Below, one piece after another: positions 17,337 to 25,682 of a DNA stretch of 64,000 bases. Under the pieces are notes generated by a model. It did not search any database and was not told where the DNA came from. It saw only the letters and a list, made by a program, of their open reading frames with translations. The translations under genes were made by a program, and so were the position numbers. The number at the start of each line of letters is the position of its first letter. Within the stretch, counting starts at the first letter, position 1. The stretch covers positions 1,116,001 to 1,180,000 of the forward strand of contig NZ_CP059901.1 of the NCBI RefSeq assembly GCF_014127285.1, in the 5' to 3' direction. The stretch comes from Mumia sp. ZJ1417 (GTDB lineage: Bacteria; Actinomycetota; Actinomycetes; Propionibacteriales; Nocardioidaceae).

Positions 17337-18302
17337 GTGTGGAAGATGTCACGCCGTCGCGGCGTTCGCCTGGTTGTTGTAGCCCCAGTTCTCGCTGTGC
17401 TGCTCGGTGGTTTCGCCGCGCGAAGCGCCGCGGAGGTCCCCTACCCCGGCCTCCCAGATCAAGAGCCGGAATACCCCGGCGGGGGATGGATTGGGGTGGC
17501 CCAGACCGCCATGACCCACATGGTTCGAGCAAAGCAGTGGGTGCGGATTCCCACTGTTCCGACGGCCGCGTGGAGCCAGTTGTCGTTCTCGAACTACCCG
17601 CCCGAGCATCAATGGTCAAGCACGAACCATTTCAGAAACTTCGTGTATTTCGTGTCTCCGCCTGGTTCCAGGCACAACTACGGAGACATGGAGCCTGTGA
17701 CGGTCAGGACTGTCGCTTTCGGTGCGATTCCCGTGGAAGCGGTCGTCCAGATCAGTCAGCGGCGAGGCCCGGACGGGCTGCCGATTGGGCTCACCTTCAC
17801 GACCGACCACGACGTTGACACCGGCACGCCGGGGGTGGTCGTCAACTTCTACCACGACTCCCAGATCGACGACGTGCTCTGGGTGAAGGTGCTGGCCGTC
17901 AAGGTGGATGGCAAGGATCTCCGACTTGCCGGGCAATGCCGGACTGTGCGGCCAGCGAAACTCTCCGTGTTGGGGGATGGCGGCGGCGATCTATCGGAGA
18001 CGGAGATGGACCTTAGCAAGCACTACCGAGTCGCCGTTGGTGGACGACTTGCCGGGACGGTCGACGTTCCTGCGTTCTCGGGTTGCGTAACCAAGAGTGG
18101 CGACGACGTGTCGCGACTTGTGACGGCAACGGTCTCGGGTCCTGGCAACCCGATCAAGCTCCAGGTCAGTGCGGGGATCTGCACGAAGAAGTCGCCACTG
18201 GGAGGTCTTCCGCCGGCGCCGGGAGAGTCGACACCAGAAGCGGCGGGCTGCGAGATGGATCAGCTTCCTGCGGAGTTTCCGTATCCGAAGCGTGGCGACT
18301 GA
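17337..18302 (+). CDS. Secreted protein of unknown function
   Basis: The protein has 321 residues. The start is uncertain: GTG at 17337 and ATG at 17346 both precede an arginine-rich signal peptide (MSRRRGVRLVVVAPVLAVLL) and neither has a good ribosome-binding site, so a leaderless message is possible. The mature part begins AAEVPYPGLPDQEPEYPGGG and is mostly predicted beta strand, with Cys late in the chain (GQCRTVRP, SGCVTKSG, GICTKKS, AGCEMD). I recognise no family. It is divergent from the secreted protein at 16333 and convergent with that at 18404, within the same group of exported orphans. Confidence 0.7.
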   Translation: MWKMSRRRGVRLVVVAPVLAVLLGGFAARSAAEVPYPGLPDQEPEYPGGGWIGVAQTAMTHMVRAKQWVRIPTVPTAAWSQLSFSNYPPEHQWSSTNHFRNFVYFVSPPGSRHNYGDMEPVTVRTVAFGAIPVEAVVQISQRRGPDGLPIGLTFTTDHDVDTGTPGVVVNFYHDSQIDDVLWVKVLAVKVDGKDLRLAGQCRTVRPAKLSVLGDGGGDLSETEMDLSKHYRVAVGGRLAGTVDVPAFSGCVTKSGDDVSRLVTATVSGPGNPIKLQVSAGICTKKSPLGGLPPAPGESTPEAAGCEMDQLPAEFPYPKRGD

Positions 18303-18343
18303 GGTCCACGGCCATGTCGTAGGTGCGCTCTCGTCTCAAGGAA

Positions 18344-18381
18344 GAGAGCCCGGGAGTCTGTCATCAGGCTCCCGGGCTCTC
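18344..18381. terminator. Bidirectional terminator hairpin
   Basis: 13-bp GC-rich arms (GAGAGCCCGGGAG at 18344-18356 and its complement at 18369-18381) lie between convergent secreted-protein genes. Confidence 0.8.
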
Positions 18382-18403
18382 CTTCGTGACGCCTGGCTTT
18401 GTG

Positions 18404-19033
18404 TTAGCCGAGGATGCGGCCGTTGGTGACGTTGATGTTGAGGGTGTTGCCTGATCCGGGGACGAGGAGGTTGATGAGCCAGGTGTTGAGGCCGCAGTGC
18501 TGGAAGTCTCCGATGGTGTAGGTGCCGCCGAGGGTGCCGCCGGTGATGAGGTTGAAGTTGCCGCCGGCGGGGGTGTTGGCGGGGATGGTGACGGGGTCCT
18601 TGGTGCGGCAGAAGGGGCCGGCGAAGGTCGGGAAGCCGGCGATCTTGATGTTGGAGAGTTTGATGTAGTAGCTGGCGGTGGAAGTGACGGGGGTGTTGTT
18701 GTTGACGATGTCGATGCGTCCGGTGATGGGGGCGGCTTCGACGAAGGTGACGTCGGCTTCGACGGGGATGAAGCCGATGACTTCGAATTTGGTGCGGGTG
18801 CCGGGTAGGGGCATGTGGCCGGTGAAGTCGCCGGTGTTGACGTCGAGGTTGGTGGTCAGTGTGGTGGGTCCGACGTTGATGGTGGAGTCGGTGGAGTTGA
18901 TGTAGGAGGTGCCTTCGGCGTCGTGTTCGAGGCCGAGGGCGTTGGCGGCGGCTGCGGGGGCGATGGTCAGGGCGGCGGCGGCGCTGATGGTGGCGGCCCG
19001 ACGAACCCAACGACGTGTGGTCTTCATGGTCAT
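18404..19033 (-). CDS. Small secreted beta-rich protein of unknown function
   Basis: The protein has 209 residues. The start at 19033 follows AGGAGGA; a second ATG lies two codons on. The twin-Arg-containing signal peptide (MKTTRRWVRRAATISAAAAL, cleavage near ANALG) is followed by a beta-rich chain with two Cys (GPFCRTKD, FQHCGLNT). I recognise no family. A truncated near-identical copy of its start lies at 16089-16214, so this gene has been duplicated within the locus. Its proximity to the mce operon hints at an envelope or lipid-binding role, which is only inference. Confidence 0.75.
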   Translation of the reverse strand: MTMKTTRRWVRRAATISAAAALTIAPAAAANALGLEHDAEGTSYINSTDSTINVGPTTLTTNLDVNTGDFTGHMPLPGTRTKFEVIGFIPVEADVTFVEAAPITGRIDIVNNNTPVTSTASYYIKLSNIKIAGFPTFAGPFCRTKDPVTIPANTPAGGNFNLITGGTLGGTYTIGDFQHCGLNTWLINLLVPGSGNTLNINVTNGRILG

Positions 19034-19155
19034 GAACGTGTCCTCCTGCGACAGGTGAAGGCAGCCTCATGCATGCCTTCCGAACTGGCGTAACTGGAGT
19101 TCACACTGGCGATACGGGGATTGACCTGTCCAGATGTGTGCAGCCCTGTCCGTGT

Positions 19156-19201
19156 GCCACGTCGGTGGATGTTCAGGTACCTGAACATCCACCGACGTGG
19201 C
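19156..19201. promoter_or_regulatory. GGATGTTCA-family palindrome, copy 2 (46 bp perfect)
   Basis: This perfect palindrome is centred on GGTACC, with half-site GTGGATGTTCA. It stands ~120 bp upstream of the minus-strand secreted-protein gene. No gene reads into it from either side, so an operator is more likely than a terminator. Confidence 0.5.
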
Positions 19202-19423
19202 GGGTCGCGAAGGTAACGCGAAGCCCACGCGATGCCGTCAGCGATGCGGGGCGTGGCAGCGGTGCTGAGGCCGACCGCGCCTCAACAGGCAGAAATCTTC
19301 GTGAATCGCATCGAGACTCCGCGAGGCCGGTCCGGGTGGCCCCGCGCCCGGCTCCATTGTGACCATGCCGGGCGTACGACGGGCGTGTCGAGACTCGCGA
19401 CGGTCGGATGCTTTCTGGTCGGC

Positions 19424-19451
19424 CTGGATGTTCAGTCCCATGAGCATCCAG
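19424..19451. promoter_or_regulatory. GGATGTTCA-family palindrome, copy 3
   Basis: CTGGATGTTCA (19424-19434) and TGAGCATCCAG (19441-19451) form an 11-bp inverted repeat with one mismatch around GTCCCA. It lies ~275 bp upstream of the first mce gene. Confidence 0.45.
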
Positions 19452-19536
19452 ATGGTCAGTTGAGGGCCAGTGTGGCGGGCTCGGCGGAGGGGCTGCGGAG
19501 CGTTGGAGCGGCGGGCCTCCGCACGGTTCGGAAACC

Positions 19537-19579
19537 TTGTGAGCCAGGTGACAAGAAATGGTCACGAAAGGGTCACGAA
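19537..19579 (+). promoter_or_regulatory. Composite operator of the mce operon: TTGTSAC palindrome (copy 7) plus two TCACGAA repeats
   Basis: TTGTGAGCCAGGTGACAA (19537-19554) is followed 6 bp later by GGTCACGAA (19560) and again at 19571. Composition, order and spacing equal those of 6946-6987. It lies 147-189 bp before the first start codon of the operon. Confidence 0.6.
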
Positions 19580-19725
19580 GGGGCCCTCTTTGGTCAACCC
19601 TCTGTTGCGTGACCGGGACCACACCTAACTTCATCGCAGGCGCCGGTCACCTGAGGGGGCGGCCCGGCGCCGCCTACTTATCAAGGGCGCGCCGTCGCGT
19701 GCTCAGGGAAACCGACGGAGGACGC

Positions 19726-21501
19726 ATGGGTGGGACGGTCGAGGTCGAGGGCCTCACGAAGAGCTTCGGGAGCCAGAACATCTGGCGTGACGTGACCCTG
19801 ACTCTCCCGCCCGGCGAGATCACCGCCTTGCTCGGCCCTTCGGGGACGGGCAAGTCGGTATTCCTCAAGTCGCTGATGGGCTTGATCCAACCGGAGGCCG
19901 GTGTCGCCCACATCGACGGCGTCGACATGTGCCGCGCCAAGGAGTCGCAGCGCCTCGAGCTGCGCAAGAGCTTCGGCGTCCTCTTCCAGGACGGCGCCCT
20001 CTTCGGCTCGATGCCGGTCTACGACAACGTCGCGTTTCCTCTGCGCGCCCACACCAACAAGACCGAAAAGGAGATCAAGCAGATCGTCTCCGAGAAGCTG
20101 GAGATGGTCGGCCTCCTCGGTCAGGAGCACAAGCTCCCCGGCGAGATGTCCGGCGGCATGCGCAAGCGCGCCGGCCTCGCCCGCTCGCTCGTCACGGAGC
20201 CGTCGATCATCCTCTGCGACGAGCCGGACTCGGGCCTCGACCCGGTCCGTACGGCGAACCTCGCTCAGCTCCTCCTCGACGTCAACACGCAGACCGACGC
20301 GACGATGCTCGTCGTCACCCACAACATCGAGCTCGCGCGGACGTTGCCGGACAACCTCGGCATGCTCTATCGCCGCGAACTCGTCATGTTCGGCCCGCGC
20401 GAGGAATTCCTCCTGACCGACCACCCCGTCGTGTCGCAGTTCATGAGCGGCGACCCCGACGGGCCGATCGGGATGAGCGAAGAGGTCGACCACAGCACGG
20501 TCCACGAACGTCCGGAGGAGCCGGTCTACGGCTACCCCGACGGCGGGGGGACCGCGACGATGGTGCGCGCCGGGGCGCGCGCCATCGAAGTGCTACCGCG
20601 CCAGCTCGTCCCGACGTCGGGGGCGGTACGAGCTGGCGCGGTTCGCCACGGCGGGAGGGTCTCGTCTGGCAAGGCGCCCCTCATCGTCGCCGACGACGAG
20701 GAGACTGACCCAGTAGCCCCACTCCGCAAGAAGCCCGCCGTCGTCCGGGGTCTGGACGAGATCGGCAACCTCTTTGCCCTGGGCCTGGACACGATCCGCG
20801 CGACCTTCCGTCGCCCCTTCGCCGCCCGTGAAGCGCTCGAGCAGTTCTGGTTCGTGGTGTCGGTGTCCTGGGTCCCGGCGATGCTCGTCGCCATTCCGTT
20901 CGGCGCCGTCATCGCGCTCCAGCTCGGCACGCTGACCATCCAGGTCGGCGCGCAGTCGTTCACCGGCGCGGCGAGCGTCCTCGCGGTCGTTCAACAAGCG
21001 GCACCGATCGTCACGACTCTCGTGATCGCGGGTGCGGGCGGTGCGGCCATCTGTGCCGACCTTGGTGCACGGACGATCCGCGATGAGATCGACGCGATGA
21101 AGGTGACCGGGGTGTCACCGATCCAGCGACTCGTCGTGCCACGCGTGCTCGCCTGCATGGGGGCCGCGGTCCTGCTCAACGGTCTGGTCTCGGTCGTCGG
21201 TGTCCTCGGTGGCTACTTCTTCAACGTCGTCGTGCAAGGCGGCACCCCCGGGGCCTACCTCGCCAGCTTCACCGCCCTCGCGCAGATCTCCGACCTGTGG
21301 GTCGGCGAGCTGAAGGCCGTCATCTTCGGCTTCATCGCCGGCGTCGTCGCGGCGTACCGGGGCCTCAACACCCGCCCCGGACCCAAGGGTGTCGGCGACT
21401 CGGTGAACCAGTCGGTCGTCATCACCTTCCTCCTGCTCTTCTTCGTCAACTTCGTCCTCACCACGCTGTATCTCCAGCTGGTGCCCGGCAAGGGAGCCTG
21501 A
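19726..21501 (+). CDS. Mce-system ATP-binding subunit fused to YrbE-type permease
   Basis: The protein has 591 residues; the start at 19726 follows GGAGG. Residues 1-~255 are an MlaF/MceG-type ABC ATPase: Walker A GPSGTGKS (37-44), signature MSGGMRKRAGLARSL, Walker B IILCDEPDSGLDP and the H-loop VVTHN. A ~90-residue linker leads to an MlaE/YrbE permease (~350-591) with about six TM helices and the family block IRDEIDAMKVTGVSP. The energising subunit and one permease half are therefore one polypeptide. In mycobacteria the ATPase (MceG) is a separate, usually unlinked gene. The protein powers uptake of a lipid-like substrate together with the next permease and the Mce proteins. Confidence 0.88.
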   Translation: MGGTVEVEGLTKSFGSQNIWRDVTLTLPPGEITALLGPSGTGKSVFLKSLMGLIQPEAGVAHIDGVDMCRAKESQRLELRKSFGVLFQDGALFGSMPVYDNVAFPLRAHTNKTEKEIKQIVSEKLEMVGLLGQEHKLPGEMSGGMRKRAGLARSLVTEPSIILCDEPDSGLDPVRTANLAQLLLDVNTQTDATMLVVTHNIELARTLPDNLGMLYRRELVMFGPREEFLLTDHPVVSQFMSGDPDGPIGMSEEVDHSTVHERPEEPVYGYPDGGGTATMVRAGARAIEVLPRQLVPTSGAVRAGAVRHGGRVSSGKAPLIVADDEETDPVAPLRKKPAVVRGLDEIGNLFALGLDTIRATFRRPFAAREALEQFWFVVSVSWVPAMLVAIPFGAVIALQLGTLTIQVGAQSFTGAASVLAVVQQAAPIVTTLVIAGAGGAAICADLGARTIRDEIDAMKVTGVSPIQRLVVPRVLACMGAAVLLNGLVSVVGVLGGYFFNVVVQGGTPGAYLASFTALAQISDLWVGELKAVIFGFIAGVVAAYRGLNTRPGPKGVGDSVNQSVVITFLLLFFVNFVLTTLYLQLVPGKGA

Positions 21502-21506
21502 CCGTC

Positions 21507-22361
21507 ATGACCTCCACCCCCGACATCGCGCCTCGTGTCCGCCGACGGCGGCCGTGGGACAAGGCACTGGACGCGCTGGCCGACACCGGGCAGGACATCC
21601 GCTTCCACGGGCAGGTGATCGCCGCCATTCCGACCGCGATCCGCCGCTACCCGAAGGAGGTCCTCAAGCTCCTCTCCGAGGTCAGCTTCGGATCCGGTGC
21701 GCTCGCCGTCATCGGCGGCACCGTCGGCGTGATGGTCGGGATGAGCCTGTTCGTCGGCACCGTCGTCGGCATGCAGGGCTACGCCGCGCTCGACCAGATC
21801 GGCACGTCCACCCTCAACGGGTTCATCTCGGCTTACTTCAACACCCGGGAGATCGCCCCGCTCGTCGCCGCACTCGCACTCTCGGCGACCGTTGGCGCGG
21901 GCTTCACCGCTCAGCTCGGCGCGATGCGGATCAGCGAGGAGATTGACGCGCTGCAGGTGATGGGTGTCGGTGCGGTCCCGTTCCTCGTCAGCACCCGGGT
22001 GGTCGCCGGATTCATCGCGATCATCCCGCTGTACGTGATCGGCCTGCTCACCTCGTACGCGGGCTCGCGGATCGTCACCGTCTTCTTCCGAGGGCAGTCG
22101 GCGGGCACGTACGACCACTACTTCAACCTGTTCCTGCCACCGATCGACATCTTGCTGTCGTTCGCCAAGGTGCTCGTGTTCGCGGTGCTGATCATCTTGA
22201 TCCACTGCCGGCTCGGCTTCAAGGCGAGCGGCGGTCCGGCAGGCGTCGGCACGGCGGTCGGTCACTCCGTGCGCCGCAGCATCGTCACCGTCGCCGTCCT
22301 CGACCTCGTCCTGTCGATGGCGATGTGGGGCACGACGACGACGGTGAGGATCGCCGGATGA
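21507..22361 (+). CDS. yrbEB: YrbE-type permease of the Mce system
   Basis: The protein has 284 residues and starts at the ATG 5 nt after the fusion gene. It carries the MlaE-domain TM pattern and the conserved cytoplasmic block ISEEIDALQVMGVGAVPFLV, matching the second half of the upstream fusion protein. The two would form the permease pair through the inner membrane. The stop overlaps the mceA start by 4 bp. Confidence 0.9.
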   Translation: MTSTPDIAPRVRRRRPWDKALDALADTGQDIRFHGQVIAAIPTAIRRYPKEVLKLLSEVSFGSGALAVIGGTVGVMVGMSLFVGTVVGMQGYAALDQIGTSTLNGFISAYFNTREIAPLVAALALSATVGAGFTAQLGAMRISEEIDALQVMGVGAVPFLVSTRVVAGFIAIIPLYVIGLLTSYAGSRIVTVFFRGQSAGTYDHYFNLFLPPIDILLSFAKVLVFAVLIILIHCRLGFKASGGPAGVGTAVGHSVRRSIVTVAVLDLVLSMAMWGTTTTVRIAG

Positions 22362-23647
22362 GGTCGACGCGACTGCTCGACAGCCTCCTCGGCGTCGGCT
22401 ACTTCCTGCTCATCGCGGCGTTCGTCACTGCCGCGATGCTCGTGTACAACAAGGCGTTTGTGTCGAGCACCGACGTCCGGCTGACGACCGGGACGATCGG
22501 CAACGCCCTCCAGAAGGGGTCCGACGTCAAGCTCAACGGTGTGCCCGTGGGGACGGTGACGTCGGTCGAGGCCGCTGAGGAAGGGGCCACGCTCACCCTC
22601 GCGCTCGAGCCCGAGATCGCCGACGAGCTCCCGCCGGACACGGTCGCGCGGCTGCTCCCCAAGACACTGTTCGGTGAGCGATACGTGGCGCTCCAAGCAC
22701 CCGAGGAGTCCCTTGGCGGCGCGCTCTCGTCGGGGGACACGATCCGCCAGGACACCTCAGACGAGGCGATCGAGCTGGAGGAGGTCTTCGACGAGCTCCT
22801 CCCGCTGCTCCAGTCGATCCAGCCCGAGAAGCTGTCCGCCACCCTCGGCGAGCTGGCCGCGTTCCTGCGCGGACGCGGCACCGAGATCGGCGACTCGATG
22901 TCGAGCTGGGCCGGCTACATGGACAAGATGAACCCGTTGGTGCCGCAGATGGCCGAGGACTTCGGCAAGCTCGGTGAGCTCGCGGTCGAGTACGAAGAGG
23001 CGCTGCCCGACCTCATCAACGCGCTCGACACGATGACGACCACCTCCAAGACGCTGACCGAGCAACGCACCGAGCTCGGCGAGGTGTATGCGAACGTCAT
23101 CGCCGCCGGAGACGAGACCACCGGCTGGGTCAAGGACAACAAGAAGACGATCATCGTCCTCTCGGAGGAGAGCCGCGTCGCGCTGAAGGCCACCGCCCCG
23201 TACGCCTCGCAGTTCCCTTGCCTGCTCCGGGCCACCAGCGCGTTCGTCCCGCAGATGGACGACGTGCTCGGCGCCGGGACGGACGAGCCGGGCATCCATG
23301 TCGTGCTCAACGTCGTCGAGTCCCGCGGCAAGTACCTGCCAGGCAAGGACCGCCCGCGCTACCGCAGCAACGGCAAGCCGCGGTGCCCGTACATGAACGG
23401 CCAGACCGGTACGACCCCCGTACGGGCCGCGGACGAGCCACCGGCGATCCCCGCGCCGCCGTCGAGCCGCCTCGAGCAGCAGTTCGCGGACGGCGGCGGG
23501 CTCGGTGAGGCCAACTCGCCCGGCGAGAACCAGCTCATCGCCGAGCTCGTCGCGCCGACCCAGGGCCTGGCGCCGGCCGAGTACCCGTCCTGGTCGAGCC
23601 TTCTCGTGGGCCCCACCCTCCGCCACACGAAGGTGACGCTCAAATGA
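22358..23647 (+). CDS. mceA: Mce family protein A
   Basis: The protein has 429 residues. An N-terminal TM/signal anchor (VGYFLLIAAFVTAAMLVYNK) is followed by an MCE domain at ~35-115 (SDVKLNGVPVGTVTSV ... LPKTLFGERYVAL). A helical Mce C-terminal region and a Pro-rich tail come after. The six Mce proteins of such operons assemble into a lipid-conducting tube across the periplasm. This is the first of six Mce genes in order, and ATGA overlaps join it to both neighbours. Confidence 0.9.
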   Translation: MRSTRLLDSLLGVGYFLLIAAFVTAAMLVYNKAFVSSTDVRLTTGTIGNALQKGSDVKLNGVPVGTVTSVEAAEEGATLTLALEPEIADELPPDTVARLLPKTLFGERYVALQAPEESLGGALSSGDTIRQDTSDEAIELEEVFDELLPLLQSIQPEKLSATLGELAAFLRGRGTEIGDSMSSWAGYMDKMNPLVPQMAEDFGKLGELAVEYEEALPDLINALDTMTTTSKTLTEQRTELGEVYANVIAAGDETTGWVKDNKKTIIVLSEESRVALKATAPYASQFPCLLRATSAFVPQMDDVLGAGTDEPGIHVVLNVVESRGKYLPGKDRPRYRSNGKPRCPYMNGQTGTTPVRAADEPPAIPAPPSSRLEQQFADGGGLGEANSPGENQLIAELVAPTQGLAPAEYPSWSSLLVGPTLRHTKVTLK

Positions 23648-24651
23648 CCTCGACCCTGATCAAGAGCATCGTGTTCACGGTGGTCACGGTCCTGGCGACC
23701 CTCGCGCTCGCCGGCACGATCCGCAACAGCACGAGCGGCGAGTCCACGGTCTATACGGCGCTGTTCTCCGACGCGACCAGCCTCAACCGGGGTGACGACG
23801 TACGGATGGCGGGCGTCAAGGTCGGCACCGTCGAGACCATCGAGGTCGCCGACCGCAGCGTCGCCAAGGTGACCTTCACGATCTCCGACACCGTCACGCT
23901 GACGACCGGCGCGACCGCACAGCTGCGGTTCCGCAACCTCGTCGGCCAGCGCTACATCTCGCTGATGCCGGCGGAGACCACCGGCGCGCCGTTGCCCGAG
24001 GGGCACACCTTCACCGTGAGCGAGACCCGGCCGGCGCTCGACCTGACGATGTTGTTCAACGGGTTCCAGCCGCTGTTCAAGATGCTGAACCCCGACGACG
24101 TCAACCAGCTCAGCTCGGAGATCATCGCCGTCTTCCAGGGTGAGGGCGCGACCGTCGAGGGGCTGCTGTCGAGCACGGCCAGCCTCACGTCGACGCTCGC
24201 CGAGCGCGACGAGGTGATCGGTCAGCTCGTGACCAACCTCAACGACGTGCTGACGGTCGTCAATGACCGTACGGACCAGCTCGACACGACACTGGTGACC
24301 CTCCAGAAGCTCGTCAGCGGGCTGGCCGCCGACCGCGCCGCGATCGGCGACTCGATCGCGGGGATCGGGGCCCTGACCACGAGCGTCAGCGCGTTGCTCG
24401 AGGAGACACGGCCGCCGCTCAAGGGCTCGATCGCGGCGCTCGAGGACGTGTCGGCCGTGCTCGCCGACAACGAGGAGGTCGTCGACACCTTCCTCCAGCG
24501 GCTCCCGGCCAAGCTCGACAAGATCGGTCGCCTCGCGAGCTATGGCTCCTGGCTCAACTTCTACGTGTGCTCCATCGAGGGCCGCATCCCGATGCCGGAG
24601 GGCTACATGGGTGATCTCGGCGTGAAGCCGGTCGCAGGGAGGTGCCGCTGA
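23644..24651 (+). CDS. mceB: Mce family protein B
   Basis: The protein has 335 residues: an N-terminal membrane anchor (IVFTVVTVLATLALAGTIRN), an MCE domain at ~35-115 (GDDVRMAGVKVGTVETIEV ... RNLVGQRYISL) and a long helical C-terminus with coiled-coil character. The C-terminus ends near CSIEGRIPMPEGY. The start overlaps mceA by 4 bp and the stop overlaps mceC by one base. It has the usual MceB length. Confidence 0.9.
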   Translation: MTSTLIKSIVFTVVTVLATLALAGTIRNSTSGESTVYTALFSDATSLNRGDDVRMAGVKVGTVETIEVADRSVAKVTFTISDTVTLTTGATAQLRFRNLVGQRYISLMPAETTGAPLPEGHTFTVSETRPALDLTMLFNGFQPLFKMLNPDDVNQLSSEIIAVFQGEGATVEGLLSSTASLTSTLAERDEVIGQLVTNLNDVLTVVNDRTDQLDTTLVTLQKLVSGLAADRAAIGDSIAGIGALTTSVSALLEETRPPLKGSIAALEDVSAVLADNEEVVDTFLQRLPAKLDKIGRLASYGSWLNFYVCSIEGRIPMPEGYMGDLGVKPVAGRCR

Positions 24652-25682
24652 TGAGTCGGGTCAAGCGCAGATATCCCACGTCGTTCGCGGAGCGCAACAA
24701 GGTCGTCCTCGCGATCGTGGGCATGCTCTCGATGGCGCTGGTCTTCCTCGTGACGTTCAACGCCGACGCCATGCCGGTGATCGGCGGCGGCGACATCCGC
24801 GAGGCGCGCTTCGCCGAGGGCGGCGGTCTCAAGAAGGGCAACGAGGTCAGGGTCGCCGGCGTCAAGGTCGGCAAGGTCACCGAGATCTCCCTCGACGGCG
24901 CTCAGGTCGTCGTGAAGTTCCGGATCAAGGACGTCGAGCTCGGCAGCGAGACGAGGGCCGCGGTCAAGGTCAAGACGATGCTTGGCCAGAAGTACTTGGC
25001 GCTCGAACCGGCCGGGACGACGCCGCTGGACGGAGCGATCCCGGTCGAGCACACGATGACCCCGTACGACGTCAACGCGGCGTTCTCCGACCTCTCGACG
25101 ACGATCGACGAGATCGACACGGAGAAGATGGAGGAGAGCTTCCTGACGCTCGCCGACGCCTTCCGTGACACCCCGGAGTCGGTGCAGACCATGGTCGCGG
25201 GACTGACCGACCTGTCGCGGACGATCTCGAGCCGCGACGAAGAGCTCGCCGAGCTGTTCGCGTCGACGACGCAGGTCACGAGCACGCTGCGCAACCGCAA
25301 CGATGAGTTCGAGAAGATCATCACCGACGGCAGCGACCTGCTCGGCGAGCTGCAGGCGCGGCGCGACGCGGTCAAGGCGATGTGGGAGGGCACGGCGTCG
25401 CTCAGCCGTGAGATGAAGGGGCTCGTCGCCGACAACGAGGAGCAGCTGCGCCCGGCGCTCGCCAAGCTCGACGAGGTCACCGAGATCCTTCAGCGCAACC
25501 AGGACAACCTCAACGCCGCGCTGGCCAAGATCGGCCCGTACTACCGGATGCTGGCGACCTCGATGGGCAACGGACGGTGGGTCGACTCGTACATCTGCGG
25601 CCTCTTCGACGCCCAGGGCAGGCCGGTCCTCGACAACGACGTCCTCCGCAACTGCTCGCCGAAGGCTGGAGGTGCCCGATGA
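24651..25682 (+). CDS. mceC: Mce family protein C
   Basis: The protein has 343 residues. The start at 24651 shares its A with the mceB stop and follows GGGAGG. It has an N-terminal anchor (VVLAIVGMLSMALVFLVTF), an MCE domain (GNEVRVAGVKVGKVTEISL ... KTMLGQKYLALEPAG) and a long helical region. It ends with the C-x-LFDAQGRPVLDNDVLRNC block, whose two Cys resemble those in other actinobacterial Mce proteins. It acts as one subunit of the Mce assembly. Confidence 0.9.
   Translation: MSRVKRRYPTSFAERNKVVLAIVGMLSMALVFLVTFNADAMPVIGGGDIREARFAEGGGLKKGNEVRVAGVKVGKVTEISLDGAQVVVKFRIKDVELGSETRAAVKVKTMLGQKYLALEPAGTTPLDGAIPVEHTMTPYDVNAAFSDLSTTIDEIDTEKMEESFLTLADAFRDTPESVQTMVAGLTDLSRTISSRDEELAELFASTTQVTSTLRNRNDEFEKIITDGSDLLGELQARRDAVKAMWEGTASLSREMKGLVADNEEQLRPALAKLDEVTEILQRNQDNLNAALAKIGPYYRMLATSMGNGRWVDSYICGLFDAQGRPVLDNDVLRNCSPKAGGAR

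Larger units (their letters stand above)
19034..19536. other. 503-bp gene-free region upstream of the mce operon
   Basis: I find no convincing gene on either strand; the open frames lack ribosome-binding sites and family features. The region holds two GGATGTTCA palindromes (given separately) and ends at the composite operator. Confidence 0.5.

Noticed and set aside
19088-19106. Possible eighth TTGTSAC palindrome upstream of the secreted protein at 18404 (GTAACTGGAGTTCAC)
   Set aside because: Only parts of the half-sites match and the spacing is off by one; it is too weak to count.
19232-19612. Open frames of ~70-150 codons upstream of the mce operon on both strands
   Set aside because: They cross the palindromes, have low-complexity Arg-rich translations and lack ribosome-binding sites.
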